Positions 35,275 through 48,167 of a stretch of 64,000 bases of DNA are shown one piece after another. The notes beneath the pieces were generated by a model. It did not search any database and had not been told where the DNA came from. It was given only the letters and a program-made list of their open reading frames with translations. The position numbers were made by a program, and so were the translations under genes. Location of the stretch: contig OY720635.1 of the NCBI GenBank assembly GCA_963169105.1, positions 132,885,872 through 132,949,871 of the forward strand, read 5' to 3'. The stretch is from Ceriagrion tenellum. Its lineage: Eukaryota > Arthropoda > Insecta > Odonata > Coenagrionidae. Every line of letters starts with the position of its first letter. Positions within the stretch are counted from its first letter, which is position 1.

Positions 35275-38200
35275 ATGAGGAACCTACTCAGTATGCTAGG
35301 ATATGCCGCCCTCTTAGTAATATCTGCGGCATATGAAGATCCCAAGATGGAGGGATATGAAGTTGTACCGACCCCTAAGGACTGCAAGTGTCTTCCACAC
35401 TACCAGTGCCACAACGGAACCGTCATCGAAGATGGAGCCACGCTCATCGACATACGGTAAGGCTTCTGTCTGGAGATCTGTTATTGCACTTTCTCTTTGT
35501 AAAGATTTCGACCGAATGATTTTCGTTCCACTTTTCATCTGGCATAACGTCCAGTTGATTAATACGACGAGTTTTTTCTAAATTTATGTCGGCTAGCAAG
35601 CATAAATGCTATCTTAAATTACTTTCCACTCTATATATGAACACAGTACTAGTGAGCTAATGGATCAGTGGGATGAGTTTACTGTCTACAAATCGGAGGA
35701 AATTTTCACCTCCGTACAATGTGATGCTTCCGCACTATTTGTCTGAATGCTACATTCATTTAAGGAAGATTAATCTCTGACGTTACCTCTGCCGCTATGT
35801 GTGGCCTCTTACAGCGCTCTATAGTTCAACGGACTACTCGGGTCTCATTTTCAGCATTGCGTTTCCGTTTTCCCTAGTTTATTAGGCTAACCATTCATCT
35901 ACATGATACCCTGCAAGCCACCACGAGGGTGTGTGGCAGGGGGTGAAGATCACCAAACATGCACTATTGACATGCAACTAAGATATTTATGGGAGATATG
36001 CTAGATAATAGGGTCACATGGAGCTAGATGGTTAGTATCTACATAGTAAGGAAGGGATTATTGGTTGTTATTTCATGCATCATGCACTACAGACTACTCT
36101 TACTATATTTCACCTACCTATCCCTTTGCTATGCTGCCTATTGTTCTCTCTTATAGTACGAGGGAAAAATTACATTTTAAATCTATCGGCACGACAATCT
36201 ATCTCTCTAATCATTTTAATATGATCAAACCTAGCATAATACGCAGGGGTTCTTAATATATATCTAGCGTCATCTGTGAACAAAACGGTTTCGAATTTAC
36301 TGAAAAGTTTTAACCTAAATTTTAACCTGCGTTCTGATAGTAATTCCCATCCTAGTTCTTCTATTAAGGTGGTAATTCTGGGTAGTTGAAAATCAAACAC
36401 GTGTTATAATGTTTTTAGAATTTTTTATCCATGTAATTTACACATCAAATGCGACCCTCTTTCCACATATCGTCCTGGTTTAATAGAAGCTAAAGCACGC
36501 GACTTAAATTTACAGTGGTCAAGCAAAACTAGAAAACCAGCGTAAACATAGTATATTGGCCGAAGCTCAAAACTTGGTGAGATCTCATTTGAAAATGGAA
36601 CTAATATTTCCTGCTCGGTGACCTATGTGGTATTTAACAGAAAAAAACTCTCATTGGACTATGTGACGACCCGCATCATCGATGATAAAAAGATGTGGGT
36701 TTCTTTTGTGTAACTCCTCTTCGTATCTTGAGCAATGTCGGGAAAATATTAGATTTGCAAAAAGGAGTTGCATGGAATTTGAAAGAACCAGCCTCCTTAT
36801 TTTGTTAATTTTTGTCGTTCCATGACAAATATGCCAAATCGTCGTATTTTGCGTTTGAACTTCATTGGTAATTGATTTTTATTCTTTATTGGGGCTAGCG
36901 ACTGTTTCTATTGCTTTATATCGTTCATTTCTCGTCATTAACAACGTGGGACAAGATCTCCATTACCCGGAAATTATATGGTAGTCGAAAGGCACTTACA
37001 TGCGGTGATAATGTCTCAGTGGCCGTCTCGAATGTGCAAACGAAATGTTTTTAAAATGCAGGTGATCTACATACGAATATTAAAAGTCCTTTTTTTCCCT
37101 TTTATCCGTCAGTAAGGTAGATTTTTCAATTGTTTCCTCTCTGATCTTCCGTCTCTCAGGTTGAGGGTTGAGGCCTGCGAGAATTACCTGGATGTGTGCT
37201 GCAAGACGCCTGATATTGTTAAACCGGAGGACAAGGAAGAGGATCATGGAGAAATTCCAGAATGGGGTAGCTGCGGTGTTCGTCACCCCAAAGGCGTGGC
37301 GTTTCGCATCAAGGGGGATAAGGACGGCGAGGCACAGTTCGGAGAGTTCCCCTGGATGACTGCCGTTCTGCTCGTGAAGAAGGTGGAAAAAGACGGAGAG
37401 GAGCGCAAGCTGTACCTTTGCGGAGGATCTCTCATCCATCCCCACGTAGTCCTGACCGGAGCGCACTGCGTTGAAAGGTTAGTACATCATATGCTACGGT
37501 GGCTGGAGCGAGATGAGACTACGCCTTAATATGAACCTATTGTTTCATTAGAAGGACACAAATTACCAACGTATAGGCTTAGCCGTAACTTATTTTCCAA
37601 GGTAGTCTCCGCAATTGTTAATTCACGGTGGTAGTCCTGTAATGCTGATTATCGCTTCTACAACTTTCTCCTTAATACCATAGTGTGTGTGTGTGTGTGT
37701 CTTTTTGATTTAGCTCCCGTGATAGGTTTCGTACATGCCCATCCGAGCTTGAGCATCGTCATGTCTTATCCCTGGAGAGTATTAATTTTTCATCTATGAC
37801 TTTGTCGATCTAAAACTTGCTCTTACACAGTTCGTCCATGCATTCAAATGTGCTTCTATTGATTTACCTGTTCTTTCACCATGGCTGCAATGAACACCAC
37901 TATTTAAATGGTACTAAAATATCAATCGTGAATTTAAATACTAACCCTGATTGGTTGTAAGATGTTAAATTTCACCATAGGTTTGCATACTACTGTCTAC
38001 AGTTGTGCTATTCCCGCAGAAAATAAATCTGCTATAAGTCATGGCTGAGTATTTCGTATGTATTTTCCATAATTTTAGATTAATAACTTACTTTCATTCA
38101 GGTGCATGATGTTCTTATTTATTTATGCATGATGCTCTTATTTATGCATGATATTTTGAATATGTAGTAGTAGTCCTTGTACCCCTTGAACGTTGAAACG

Positions 38201-41200
38201 ATTGACGATAGAATGTTTCTTGGTTAGTAGGTTGTTAATTGGCGCGTTGCATGTGTGGTACGCTGGTTTCAATGTAGTTTCGGTGTTCTACCGTATCATT
38301 CATGCATGCCTGGTGTGGAAGCATCCCCTGCCCCACACCTGTTGGGTTTATGCCTACGTCTACGTAATACCCTGCGAGCCACCATGAGGGTATGTGGCAG
38401 GGGGTACAGATAACCAAACATGCGCTATTGGCGCGCAACTAGGATATTTAATGGAGACATGCTAGATAATAGGATCACATGCAGCTAGATGGTTAGTATC
38501 TACATAATAAAAAAGGGATTATTGGTTGCTATTACATGTATTATGCACTACAGACTACTCTAACTATTTATATTTCACCTACCTGTCCATTTGCTACGCT
38601 GCCTATTGCTCTCTCTTATAGTACGAGGGAAAAATGACATTTTAAATCCATCGGTACGACAATCTATCTCTCTAATCTTGTTAATCTGATCAATCCTAGC
38701 ATAATACGCAGGGGTTCTCAAAATATATCTAACGTCATCTGTGAACAAATAGGTTTCAAATTTACTCAAAAGGTTTAACCTAAATTTTAACCTGCGTTCT
38801 GAGAGTAATTCCCATCCTAGTTCTTCAATTAAACTCATAGCACTTACACAATTGTCATAACGGGCTTTAACTACTTTGCTTTAAATCTCCTTTGCACACG
38901 CTCTAATTCTTTTATCATGCCTTCCTCGTACGGATCCCATATATTAGCGGCATATTCTTGGGTGGCTTGCAGGGTATGACGTAGATGTTAATGCAGGTGT
39001 TGCAGTTTGTGAAAGGAAAGATTTCTAACTTCAGCCATTTTAAACGGCCTTTTTACAAAAATCCGTAGTGGTTCTTGCACTTTAATGAGCAGTTACACCC
39101 TTCGCATGTGTGTTTAAGCGCTTCGGAGCGTAAAGTCTTACCCATAGAGTTAGTGAATATTTATTTCAATAGCCATGCAGTGAATCGACATCAGCAGCCG
39201 ATGTCAACTAACACGTTTGACTTTTTTCAACAGCCACAAAGATGATAAACTTACCGTGCGCGTCGGTGAATGGGATTCTCAGACGACCAAAGAAATTTAC
39301 CCCCATCAAGACAGGAATGTGTACAAGGTTATCATCCACCCCGGCTTCCAGAAGAGCAATCTGCATAACGACGTTGCTCTGCTGTACTTCACCGAGCCAA
39401 TAAAGCCAGCGAAACACATCAGCATCGCGTGCATTCCCAAGAAGGACCAGGTACCTCCTGCTAAAACCATGTGCTTTGCCAGCGGCTGGGGAGCGAAGGA
39501 ATTTGGTGAGTGTTCATTAAAATCTTTCCCTTCCTCCAAATGGCGAGGACAGTATTTTTATCCTTTCCCCTCACTAGATTGGTTGCACGATTTTCCTAAT
39601 CGTGAATTACCGCATATAAGTGTGCGCCTACCTCCTTATAGGACAGTTTGAACTTCTGTGAAAGATGATAGTGTAAGTTGGACCAGCAGAATCTTGTGCA
39701 ACGGGACAAGGGAATTTTCTAATGTTGGTTGTAATAAAATCGCTAGCCTGAAGAGTGCTAGGATTGGCTGTTGTTGGTCATTTCGGTTACCAGTCGGTAC
39801 AACGGTCGCGTATTGTGCTATGGGTAGCAGTTAAAACGTACTTCGATCCTGTTGTTGCGAATACTTCCTCCATTGTCCGCCGTGATGATGCAGAAAATAG
39901 TATTGTTCCAGAAGGAAATTCAGTAGACCACGGATAACAGGTCTTTCCGAATTTTTCAATTTGGATCCTCGGTGATTTTGAAGACTGATCTTCACAAGTT
40001 TTAATAAATAGAAAATTTTCCATTTTTAAATGCTCTGTTAAAAATTTTTTGGCACATTGGGTTTTTTTTTCGAAGAATAAGGCTTTACTGGGACTTATCG
40101 TTTTGATTCGATGATAAACCTAAGATTGAATTTATAGAAGGCTCAATATCTTGCAATAAACGATCAATTTTCTCCTTTAGCGTCCATTTCCTGATCGGAT
40201 CAGATAGATGAAAATTCGTGTGAGTTCTATCGATACGGCTCGCATCCATATGACCCGACATTTTAACTTGTTACGGGATTTCGATCGATTCAATCTAATA
40301 CTTTGATCTTTTCCTCACGGCTTGTGATTGTCGACAAGCATAAATGCGAATATAAACCTTGCAATATTCAACGGTTGATTGCGGTGAAAGTGCTTATGAA
40401 AAATTACAATGTACGAAGTTGAGGTAAAGGGCTGCATGTAAATAGGAGCATATAAACTATTTTATAGAGACCAGAAGGTAAAGGCATCAGAAATGTTGCA
40501 GATAATGTTCATGGGACTGCTCTGCGACATGCCCGTATAAAACGTGCGAGGAATGTGTGTCTCTGGATTACCTCATTTTGGGCGACCGTCGCACATTCTT
40601 AACTACGCAATACTTAGTTCCTTTTCTGTCATCACTTCATGTTCTGTCGGAAGAAAGGTACTAAAGTCATTGGCATGATGTTCAAACTTTTTTATCCATT
40701 TCTAATGTGTTTTTCTAATATTAAACATGCTTGGCAGAGATAAATAATGGACCTCATTAATGATAAACATCCCGCGGTGGGGCAGGATATGGAGTGTGCT
40801 TCTAGAGGTCAAGAAAATGAGGAGGATTAAACAGAAGTTTATATTTATTCAAATGGGATGGGGGTGGGGTAGTCTGGAATGGATGGGGTTGTGTAGGCGA
40901 CAGATAAGTAACAGTTCATCTCTCCCGTTCACCACCCTACTCCCAATCTGCGGACCACAGAATCTTAATCAAACCTGTTCCTGTTCCAAATCCTTGCGAT
41001 GGCCCTGGCTTTCCAAGTGAACAGCCTCCCGCTCCCTCCTTACTCCGGCTCGATGATACTATGACGTAGACGTATATGGGATTCGTAAGAGAGATGTAGA
41101 TGTATGGGATACGTACGAGGAAGGTATGATAAAAGAATCAGAGCGCGTGCAAAGGAGATCCACTAGATTTGTTAAAGGCCGTTGTGATAATTGAGTGGGT

Positions 41201-44200
41201 GTTACGAGTTTAATAGAGGAACTAGGATGGGAGTTACTATCAGAACGAGGGTTGAAATTTAGGTTAAACCTTTTGGGTAAATTCGGAACCGATATGTTCA
41301 CAGATGACGTTAGATATCTATTGAGAGCCCCTGCGTATTATGCTGGGTTGAATCATATTGGCAAGATTAGAGAGATCGATTGTCGTACCGATGGATTTGA
41401 AATGTCATTTTTCCCACGTGCCCTAAGGGAGAACAGTGGGCAGTGTGGCGGAGGGATGGGCGGGTGAAGTGTAGCTGGAGTGGTCTGTGGTGGATGATGC
41501 ATGAAATGGCGGCCAGTGGTCCCTTTCTTATTATGTAGATGCTAACCATGTGACCTATTGTCTAGCATGCCTTCATTAAATATCCTAGTTGCATGTCAAT
41601 AGTGCATGTTTGGTTATCTTCACCCCCTGCCACACACCCTTGTGGTGGCTCGCAGGGTAGTACGTAGATTTAGATGTATCCTCCCCTCCCCCGTATTCTT
41701 CATTGGAAATGTGAGCGCCTGCCCCCGTAAGTGAGAAAAACATTAATAATGGCAAGTAGTTCAAACAATGGTTAGTGTGGAGTAGAAGCTATGGAATACA
41801 TTCTGGTGTTAATCAACAATATTGTTTGTTTCCACAAGGTTGCACCTAATCATTTCCTTCACCTAAAGTAGGCGAGCTGATCATTTCTGTACTTTTAACG
41901 AAACGAAGCAATCAAAGGTATTTATGTAAGCATAAGAAAAAGATTTGCATTAACTTCTTCGCCTACTTTAAAGTACTAGTCATGGATAGGGGTCTTTTTC
42001 AAAATGTAAAAGACATTTTTAAAATGCTAGATTTTGCTTTCCAATAACCTTGTAAGACCTATAAGTACACTAAAACAGCATTTCTTACTTATAATTATGG
42101 TTTCTAATAAAACCTTAAATTTTGCGACATATATGATATCCATCAAGCAGAAAAGTCTATTCTTTTCTCACTTCTGAAGGAGTAATCAACATCTTCGAGT
42201 ATAAAATATACAATAGGTTTCGTAGCTTAATAGGAGACTCTTAAATAGGACCTTCCGCTAATCTGCACGTAATTTGCCTCTCAAACCGGTAGCAACTCGT
42301 GATATTATCTCGATGTGCAATCTGAGCACTGCGATGCCATAGTTTTGAGTGCGGGTTTGTCTCTTCGGGATTGAATGGAGTACGTTCATTTTTGTTATGG
42401 AGGATTATGCCGCTCAAGTTTTCTTAGTAGGTGGGGGAGTTACCAGGTTTTAGACCTCGAATGCTTAATAGAATTTTTCTACATCGCTCTTCTCGAACGG
42501 AATACTTTTTGGAACTTACTCGCGTCAAATACTAGGAACAGAACATAAAGCAGTATTGCGAAATGGACATTCTGTTAGAGTACACTTATGGGTCTCAAAC
42601 TTTCGTTCAGATTTTTACCGAACGATTCTTCTAGTGTGATAGCCAATTGAAGCGTACGTGAAATAATATGCTCCGAATTTCTCAATTTTTCCTTTTTTTT
42701 TAACAGCGAAGAAAGCAAAGTATAGCACCATCCTTAAGAAGTTGGAAATTCCGGTGGTTGATCACAAGACGTGCCAGGCCGATCTCCGTGAAACTAGGCT
42801 GGGTGCTTACTTCAAATTGGACAAGTCATTCATGTGCGCCGGGGGAGAGGAAGGAAAGGACGCATGCAAGGTGAGTGGACGAGACTTCTCCATAGCAGTG
42901 AATATACTGTCCAGCCCTAAATTTTTTTTATTGGTTGACTGATATATACCACTTGTGGAAGGGTAACGCTTCAGGTTTAAAGGTTAATACATGACAAGAG
43001 GCAGTTGGGTGAAAATTAGTCAACACTTAACTCTCTCCATTTCTATCTACGCCATATTCGGCATTCACCATTGAATTACATTTAACCACGAGGATAAGCC
43101 TTAATACTCCTCATTTCCTGTTGTCTTACTATTCTTTGCACTGCATCTTTATTTAAATAAAAACTCCGCCTTGTTCCTGCATCCAAATGGTCCTATCCTC
43201 TGCTAATCTCTTCAACTGCCGATAATTATACTGCTACATCAGCTTTAGTACTACTATCGGCACTACATCGGCTCCGTTTAATTCAGCCTCATGGTCCTAG
43301 GACTTTTAATTAACTGCAGTACTCGTTCATCTACGTCACACCCTGCAAGCCACCCAAAGGGTGTCTGGCAGGTGATGCTTCCACTACAGCCATGCATGAA
43401 TTATACGGCAGAACACCGAAACTACATTGAAACCAGCGTACCGCACATGCAACGCGCCAAATAAAAATCTAATAACCAAGAAACATTCTATCGTCAATTG
43501 TTCCATCATGCAAGGGATACAAAGACTACTACTACAGATTCAAAATATCATACATAAATAAGACCAACAATATCAACATTATGCAGAAATAAGAACGTAG
43601 AGAATATGAAGAGAAAGATCTACAATCTAGCTAATCTCACTATTCGCACTATTCATGACGACGATCTTAGCCGTTATGGTCCGAATGGTACATTGCTGTG
43701 ATTGTTGTTCCGTATCTGGATTTTTCTGCAAGCCATTCTTTGAATTCCCTCGTAATCTACTCATTTTTTGTGCTGAGTATTCTCTGATAACTTTTATTTT
43801 TGAACACCCCTCCAAAGCAGAGTTCTACCGACTGTTTACGTCAAAATGCAGCAACTACCGATTCGCTTGCTTACCTGAGATCTCATGGATTATGTTCCTC
43901 TCGAACCCCACACGGGACTCTCTATAAATTCTCCTCATTCATTTACATTACGCCCCTCAGACAGTATGATTGATAATATTGTGTATTAGATTCGGATCTT
44001 TGCCTCGTTGCGGTTTCGCAAGATTTAACGAGCGTTCTCCTTTTAGGGCGACGGTGGCAGTCCTTTGGTTTGTCCTCATCCGGAGCATCCTGAACACTAC
44101 ATTCAGTCCGGCATCGTTGCATGGGGCATCGGGTGTCTGGACAAGGGAGTCCCAGGCGTCTATGCCGACGTTGCTTACTTCAGGGATTGGATCGACGAGA

Positions 44201-44253
44201 AGATGAAGGACCTTGACTTCGATGGTTCCTATTATTCCTTGTCACCGTTCTAA
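35275..44253 (+). CDS. SPH3: clip-domain serine protease homolog, PPAF2-like
   Basis: Five exons: 35275-35456, 37160-37477, 39234-39505, 42707-42870 and 44047-44253; 380 residues. Signal peptide about 1-19 (MRNLLSMLGYAALLVISAAY). Clip cysteines are at 37, 39, 45, 67, 74 and 75, with intron 1 inside the clip. The linker is acidic. The protease-like domain keeps His163 (GAHC) and Asp213 (HNDVALL) but has Gly315 for the catalytic Ser (GDGGSPLVC). The trypsin-pocket Asp (GKDAC) is kept. Frame and splice sites are intact. It is expected to be secreted into haemolymph and to assist a prophenoloxidase-activating protease (family role; inference here). Introns total about 7.8 kb and hold LINE fragments in both orientations. 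Confidence 0.92.
35894..36367 (-). mobile_element. Family A LINE 3' end in SPH3 intron 1
   Basis: Reversed tail, hairpins, 3' UTR and coding end, truncated near 36367. The remainder of intron 1 (36368-37159) shows nothing recognisable. Confidence 0.85.
37683..37700. repeat. (GT)n microsatellite in SPH3 intron 2
   Basis: Nine uninterrupted GT units. Confidence 0.9.
38102..38990 (+). mobile_element. Family B LINE 3' UTR split by a nested A
   Basis: Left part 38102-38347, right part 38958-38990 (GGTGGCTTGCAGGGTATGACG). The break lies exactly in the loop of the terminal hairpin. Confidence 0.82.
38348..38957 (-). mobile_element. Family A LINE 3' end nested in B
   Basis: 610 bases, flanked by TTGGGT (38342-38347 and 38958-38963). 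Reversed tail, hairpins, 3' UTR and coding end. Confidence 0.85.
39506..41100 (+). other. SPH3 intron 3, proximal part
   Basis: Nothing recognised except a scrap of hexamer-like LINE tail (GACGTAGACG, GAGATGTAGATG) at 41064-41103 next to the A element. Confidence 0.45.
41101..41678 (+). mobile_element. Family A LINE 3' end with clustered A-to-G changes, SPH3 intron 3
   Basis: Coding end, 3' UTR, hairpins and tail as in other A copies. From about 41190 to 41545 it differs from other copies mostly by A-to-G on the + strand; for example, the conserved GTAATAACAACCAATAAT segment reads GAAATGGCGGCCAGTGGT. See findings. Confidence 0.88.
41679..42706 (+). other. SPH3 intron 3, distal part
   Basis: AT-rich, no recognised element before the exon 4 acceptor (poly-T then AACAG). 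Confidence 0.45.
43327..43691 (-). mobile_element. Family B LINE 3' end in SPH3 intron 4
   Basis: Reversed tail, hairpin module and 3' UTR to just past the stop codon; substitutions and small deletions suggest an older copy. Confidence 0.83.
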
Positions 44254-44696
44254 ATTGATATTTATCAATCATTTTTAGACGCTGTTTAGTCGATCGCAAA
44301 GAGATATTTAATTACTTTTGTTGTCCTTAATAATTGATCTCCAGAGAATTAATCACCTGCAAGGTGACCCCTGAAGCCTTATTTTGTAAGATATCACTGA
44401 TAATCATCCTACTTTGTAAGAATCGTAATTTATTGTTGAGACTTAGAAGCAATTAATTTATCGAGCGCAGTGCTTTTCCCCTGTTTATTTAAATATTTTA
44501 CACTAATTGAATGTGATGTCATTTGTCGTCACTTGCATGTTTTATTCCATGGCTGTTGTGGCAGTACAACATGATAAGATTTTAAATGTTGATTCATTTG
44601 ATAGTGATTATGACATGGGGCAAACATGAGATGTGCTCTCGTATTTGTGAGTCAAGAATTCTTTTATTGTAGAATTATTGTATTTATTGAATTGAG

Positions 44697-44702
44697 AATA
44701 AA
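44697..44702 (+). promoter_or_regulatory. Candidate poly(A) signal of SPH3
   Basis: AATAAA about 445 bases after the SPH3 stop codon, in AT-rich sequence. Confidence 0.45.
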
Positions 44703-44839
44703 TGTTTTAAACGATAATTTATCAATACAGACTAATTATTTTCTCACTATCCTCTTTTCTGCCTTGGTATTGATCATAGTGATAATTTTTCGTAAGAAAG
44801 TATGTAGATTTAGCTAATAATTTCAGTAATATATACAAA

Positions 44840-45004
44840 TTAGTACCCCAACTCATCAGCAATCTCTTGATATAAATTTTCAAGTCTTTCAGTTCGACCT
44901 TGAGAAGGTGATACATCAATCACTTGCCTTTCATCATCGTATAGCCTTCGTTTTGGAAACTCCTTCTGTATTCTTCTTAACCCCGCTGAAGGCTCAGCAT
45001 TCAT
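44840..45004 (-). other. Unidentified short - strand ORF, possible exon or gene remnant
   Basis: Encodes 54 residues beginning MNAEPSAGLRRIQKEF and ending NLYQEIADELGY before a stop. The composition is charged and helix-like, unlike the random frames around it. A possible acceptor (ATTCAAG on the - strand) lies just upstream. I do not recognise the family. It could be a terminal exon, a transposon remnant or chance. Confidence 0.25.
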
Positions 45005-45472
45005 ACGTACTTGAATAGTTAATTACATTTTTCAGCTGTCCACGGTGGTCATTAGCACGTGCGGATGTAGATCACACCTGGTTAAAAAAAAGTGAATAGT
45101 GGTACCTACGTTCTTAAGCTTTCATCCTCGGGACGATGGTTGACTACGCCTTTGAAACGTCGGTGCTACAAAATACAATCGCCCGGATGGAATCCCTAGA
45201 GCTCTATCTTTGGCATTCGCCCGTAAAGCGTGAAAAATCACATCGGCACCTCCATCTCTACAATCTGCTTTCATTCATGCCTCACAACGATGGTTTGAGG
45301 TATTCTTCAAATTTAAAATAATGAACGTAGCCCATCGGCAAAATTGTAATCGTCGTTCGCTAACGAATATTGCAGCGCCAAGTGTACTTCTATTTTAATA
45401 GCTTCATCTTGAACACCCTGCCTAGTTTTAATAAAACAATATAGTTTTTAAAATTTAGATAATTTTTCTCGT

Positions 45473-45735
45473 GTACACCGAGTAATATCATTTATATTCA
45501 GAAGAAATAATAGGGGACCAATGACACGTCCCTGGGTTACGCTAAATGTTTCTCTCACTGTAACTGATCTAACCCCATTTAAAACCAGTATCCTCAAGAT
45601 TTTCTAAGAAATTATTACTCCATGTTATTATATAATTATATATTTCATTAAACTTTCGCTAAACAAGTAATTTTTAATGTGGAATTTTATCGAAAGTGTT
45701 TTTGAAATCTAAAATTATCGCGTTTACATGGAAGA
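45473..45735 (-). mobile_element. Old LINE RT fragment (family C-like)
   Basis: The reverse complement retains the RT block around the PQG..VIGPLLFLL and IND motifs with many substitutions and a premature stop. Diverged from A and B. Confidence 0.6.
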
Positions 45736-45763
45736 GCTCTGGAATGCACTCTGGATTTTGAAT

Positions 45764-45855
45764 CTTCTACATGTACGTAATACCCTGCGAGCCACCACGA
45801 GGGTGTGTGGCAGGGGGTGAAGCTCACCAAACATGCACTATTGCCATGCAACTAA
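45764..45855 (-). mobile_element. Family A LINE terminal fragment
   Basis: Reversed tail plus hairpin module only; cut at CATGCAACTA, beside a MITE end. Confidence 0.8.
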
Positions 45856-45863
45856 ACGAGTCA

Positions 45864-46292
45864 GGGGCCATTCAAGTAGGTATTACGTAAGACTCTTGGG
45901 AATAGGGAAGGCTGGGATCATCTTACATATAGGGAGCGGGTTACAGGGGGTCTGGAACCAATTAACGTAAGATTTTTGTCCGTCTCAAAACACTGTATCG
46001 TTTCCGAATGAAATTTAACAGTGACATGGAGGATCCGATTGGTAATGGCGTATTTTCCGTTACCTCACCGCTACACCAATGCTCCTATTCTGTCGCCTGA
46101 CTGGCTAGCTACATTGCCTCCATGCTTAACCAAAGCGAGCATTTAACGAAGAGTAGATTCAAATATCTATCATCATACGGAAGACTGAAATGGAGTGAGG
46201 AGGTTTGGGAAAATCTTACATTGTCTTACACAGGGGAAGGGGGTTGGGTCAAAAATGGCATAAATAGCCTTATGTAATACTTGAACGGTCCC
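45864..46292. mobile_element. MITE with terminal inverted repeats
   Basis: The left end GGGGCCATTCAAGTA..TATTACGTAAG matches the reversed right end GGGACCGTTCAAGTATTACATAAGG. It is about 430 bp with no coding capacity. This terminal sequence type is widespread among non-autonomous DNA elements in animals. The target duplication was not resolved. Confidence 0.7.
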
Positions 46293-48167
46293 ATAAGAGC
46301 TTCTAGTTTACATCTCGATGAGAATTGCTCTTTGACTGCCGATCCGAAAGATTTTTCAGGAGCAGATATCATCCAAAACAAATGATTTTTGACTGGAGTT
46401 ATCCTGAGCGTCGGATCTTGACGTATTAATCTAGCCACAGGCAAAATAAAAAAGATAATTCATGCGTCGCAATTTCCAAAAAAAATATAATTTCCTAAAT
46501 TTGAAACCCTTATCACTCAATAGACACTGCAATTGTTACTCTTCGCTGCCGGTGTGAGGAAGTATGTCCCACGCATGCCTTTTTTGTTGAACACCGCTCT
46601 TGACAAAAATGTCATCGGCGTCTATATCCGCTGAAGTATTGGAGGCGATCACCCATTTAGGAGCACTGAGGTTCGAAGGCCTAAAAAAAGATTCTGAACC
46701 ATTGAACCGTAAATCGGAAACCATTACTGAAATCGGTTATAAGTACCTGAGGTGTCAAATACTAAGAATTTTATCAGTTATGGACATGTACATGTTCCAC
46801 AAAGTTACTCCGCTAATCTTTTACCACTTTCACGTTAAATCCTGAATAGCACTTAAAGGCAGTGTGACAGGATGTTTGTTATAACCGAATTGCGCTACAC
46901 TAAATCATATTGGGTTAATGGAGCTTCGACTACTTAAGCAGTAAAAAATCTGCATATACATGTCAGGAGGTGATATTTCACCACCATGCACAACCCTTAA
47001 TTTAAGCTACCTATGTCAGAGAAATGTATTTGGCACCGACATAAATGCACAAAAATAAAAGGATTTAATGACAAAAGACAAGGGGTTCTGTAAATATTAC
47101 GTTGCAGATTTGAAAAAAGGAGGCATATCAAGTAATTACCTGCACCACCAAAGGAGGTGGCGGTTAATTTAAGAAGCAAAGTGACAACTCAAACATAATT
47201 CCTATTCCGATAACCTAATTTCAAAGCTTCGAGAACATGGGGAGTAAATCACAATTTTTACTATGGCTAGGGAAATCAAAAATATGAAGCAAAATGACCT
47301 AGATTTTTCACCTGGATTGACCGCAGAGATAGTTGGAGCGAGACATCACGTCGCATAGAGTCAATGAATCATTTCAAAAAGAAATATCGAACCTTTCTAA
47401 AAATGCCAATGGATGCTCTACGATTTGAAAAATCTTTCTAATAATAGAATGATTAGCGTTTAATCTGACACTTGTTTGGTGTCAGATGTGTTACGACGCA
47501 TAATTAGTTTAGTTTCCTTATGGCCGGTTGCAAGAAAATTTAGTTATGGAATCAATAGTTATGAGATCCATAAAGTTATAGAACTCATAAATATATTCGG
47601 GTTGCATGAACACATCTATTAGTTACTTAACTTATTTACCAATAGTTACTAGCTTCGAATATTTGATCTAATCTTCCACCGCCAGATAAAATTTACGAAA
47701 GTTTAGCCTATGAATAATTTATAATGCACATTATAATTAGTCAGAGTAAACAAACTGGCCACTTGTCTCAAAACAACTCTTCTATCAAGTAATTAAGTCT
47801 CCAAGCGGTTCATTGCGCATCCGCCATCTTGGCTACTTATGGCTCTCAAAACTCCATGCTATAAGTTATGAGACCAATGAATTTATTGAATGTTTCTGCA
47901 ACACTTATTGAATGGTTGCCATGGCTTATGGGTCCCATAACTTTATGGAATAAATATGTTACGTTCCTTCAACTGGCCATTAACTGTTTAAGAAAATGTA
48001 TTTATTAGTCACAGTCATTCAATTTTTCAATTTGAATCGTAAAAATATGAGGTATAGGCCTCAAGCGTAAGTAAATAGTTAAAATGGTCGCTTGCGCCTA
48101 GCGGCCGGGGTAAGGCGCGCAGTTCTGATCTCAGATGGAATGAGTGCTTCATGTCTGGTGTGAAACC
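46293..48167. other. Intergenic DNA with a degraded inverted repeat
   Basis: About 47515-48000 carries weak inverted similarity (ATGGCCGGTTGCAAG against ATGGCCAGTTGAAGG reversed, and repeated CATAAAGTTAT motifs), perhaps an old foldback element. A - strand frame at 46724-46536 is open but unrecognised. Nothing else seen. Confidence 0.35.
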
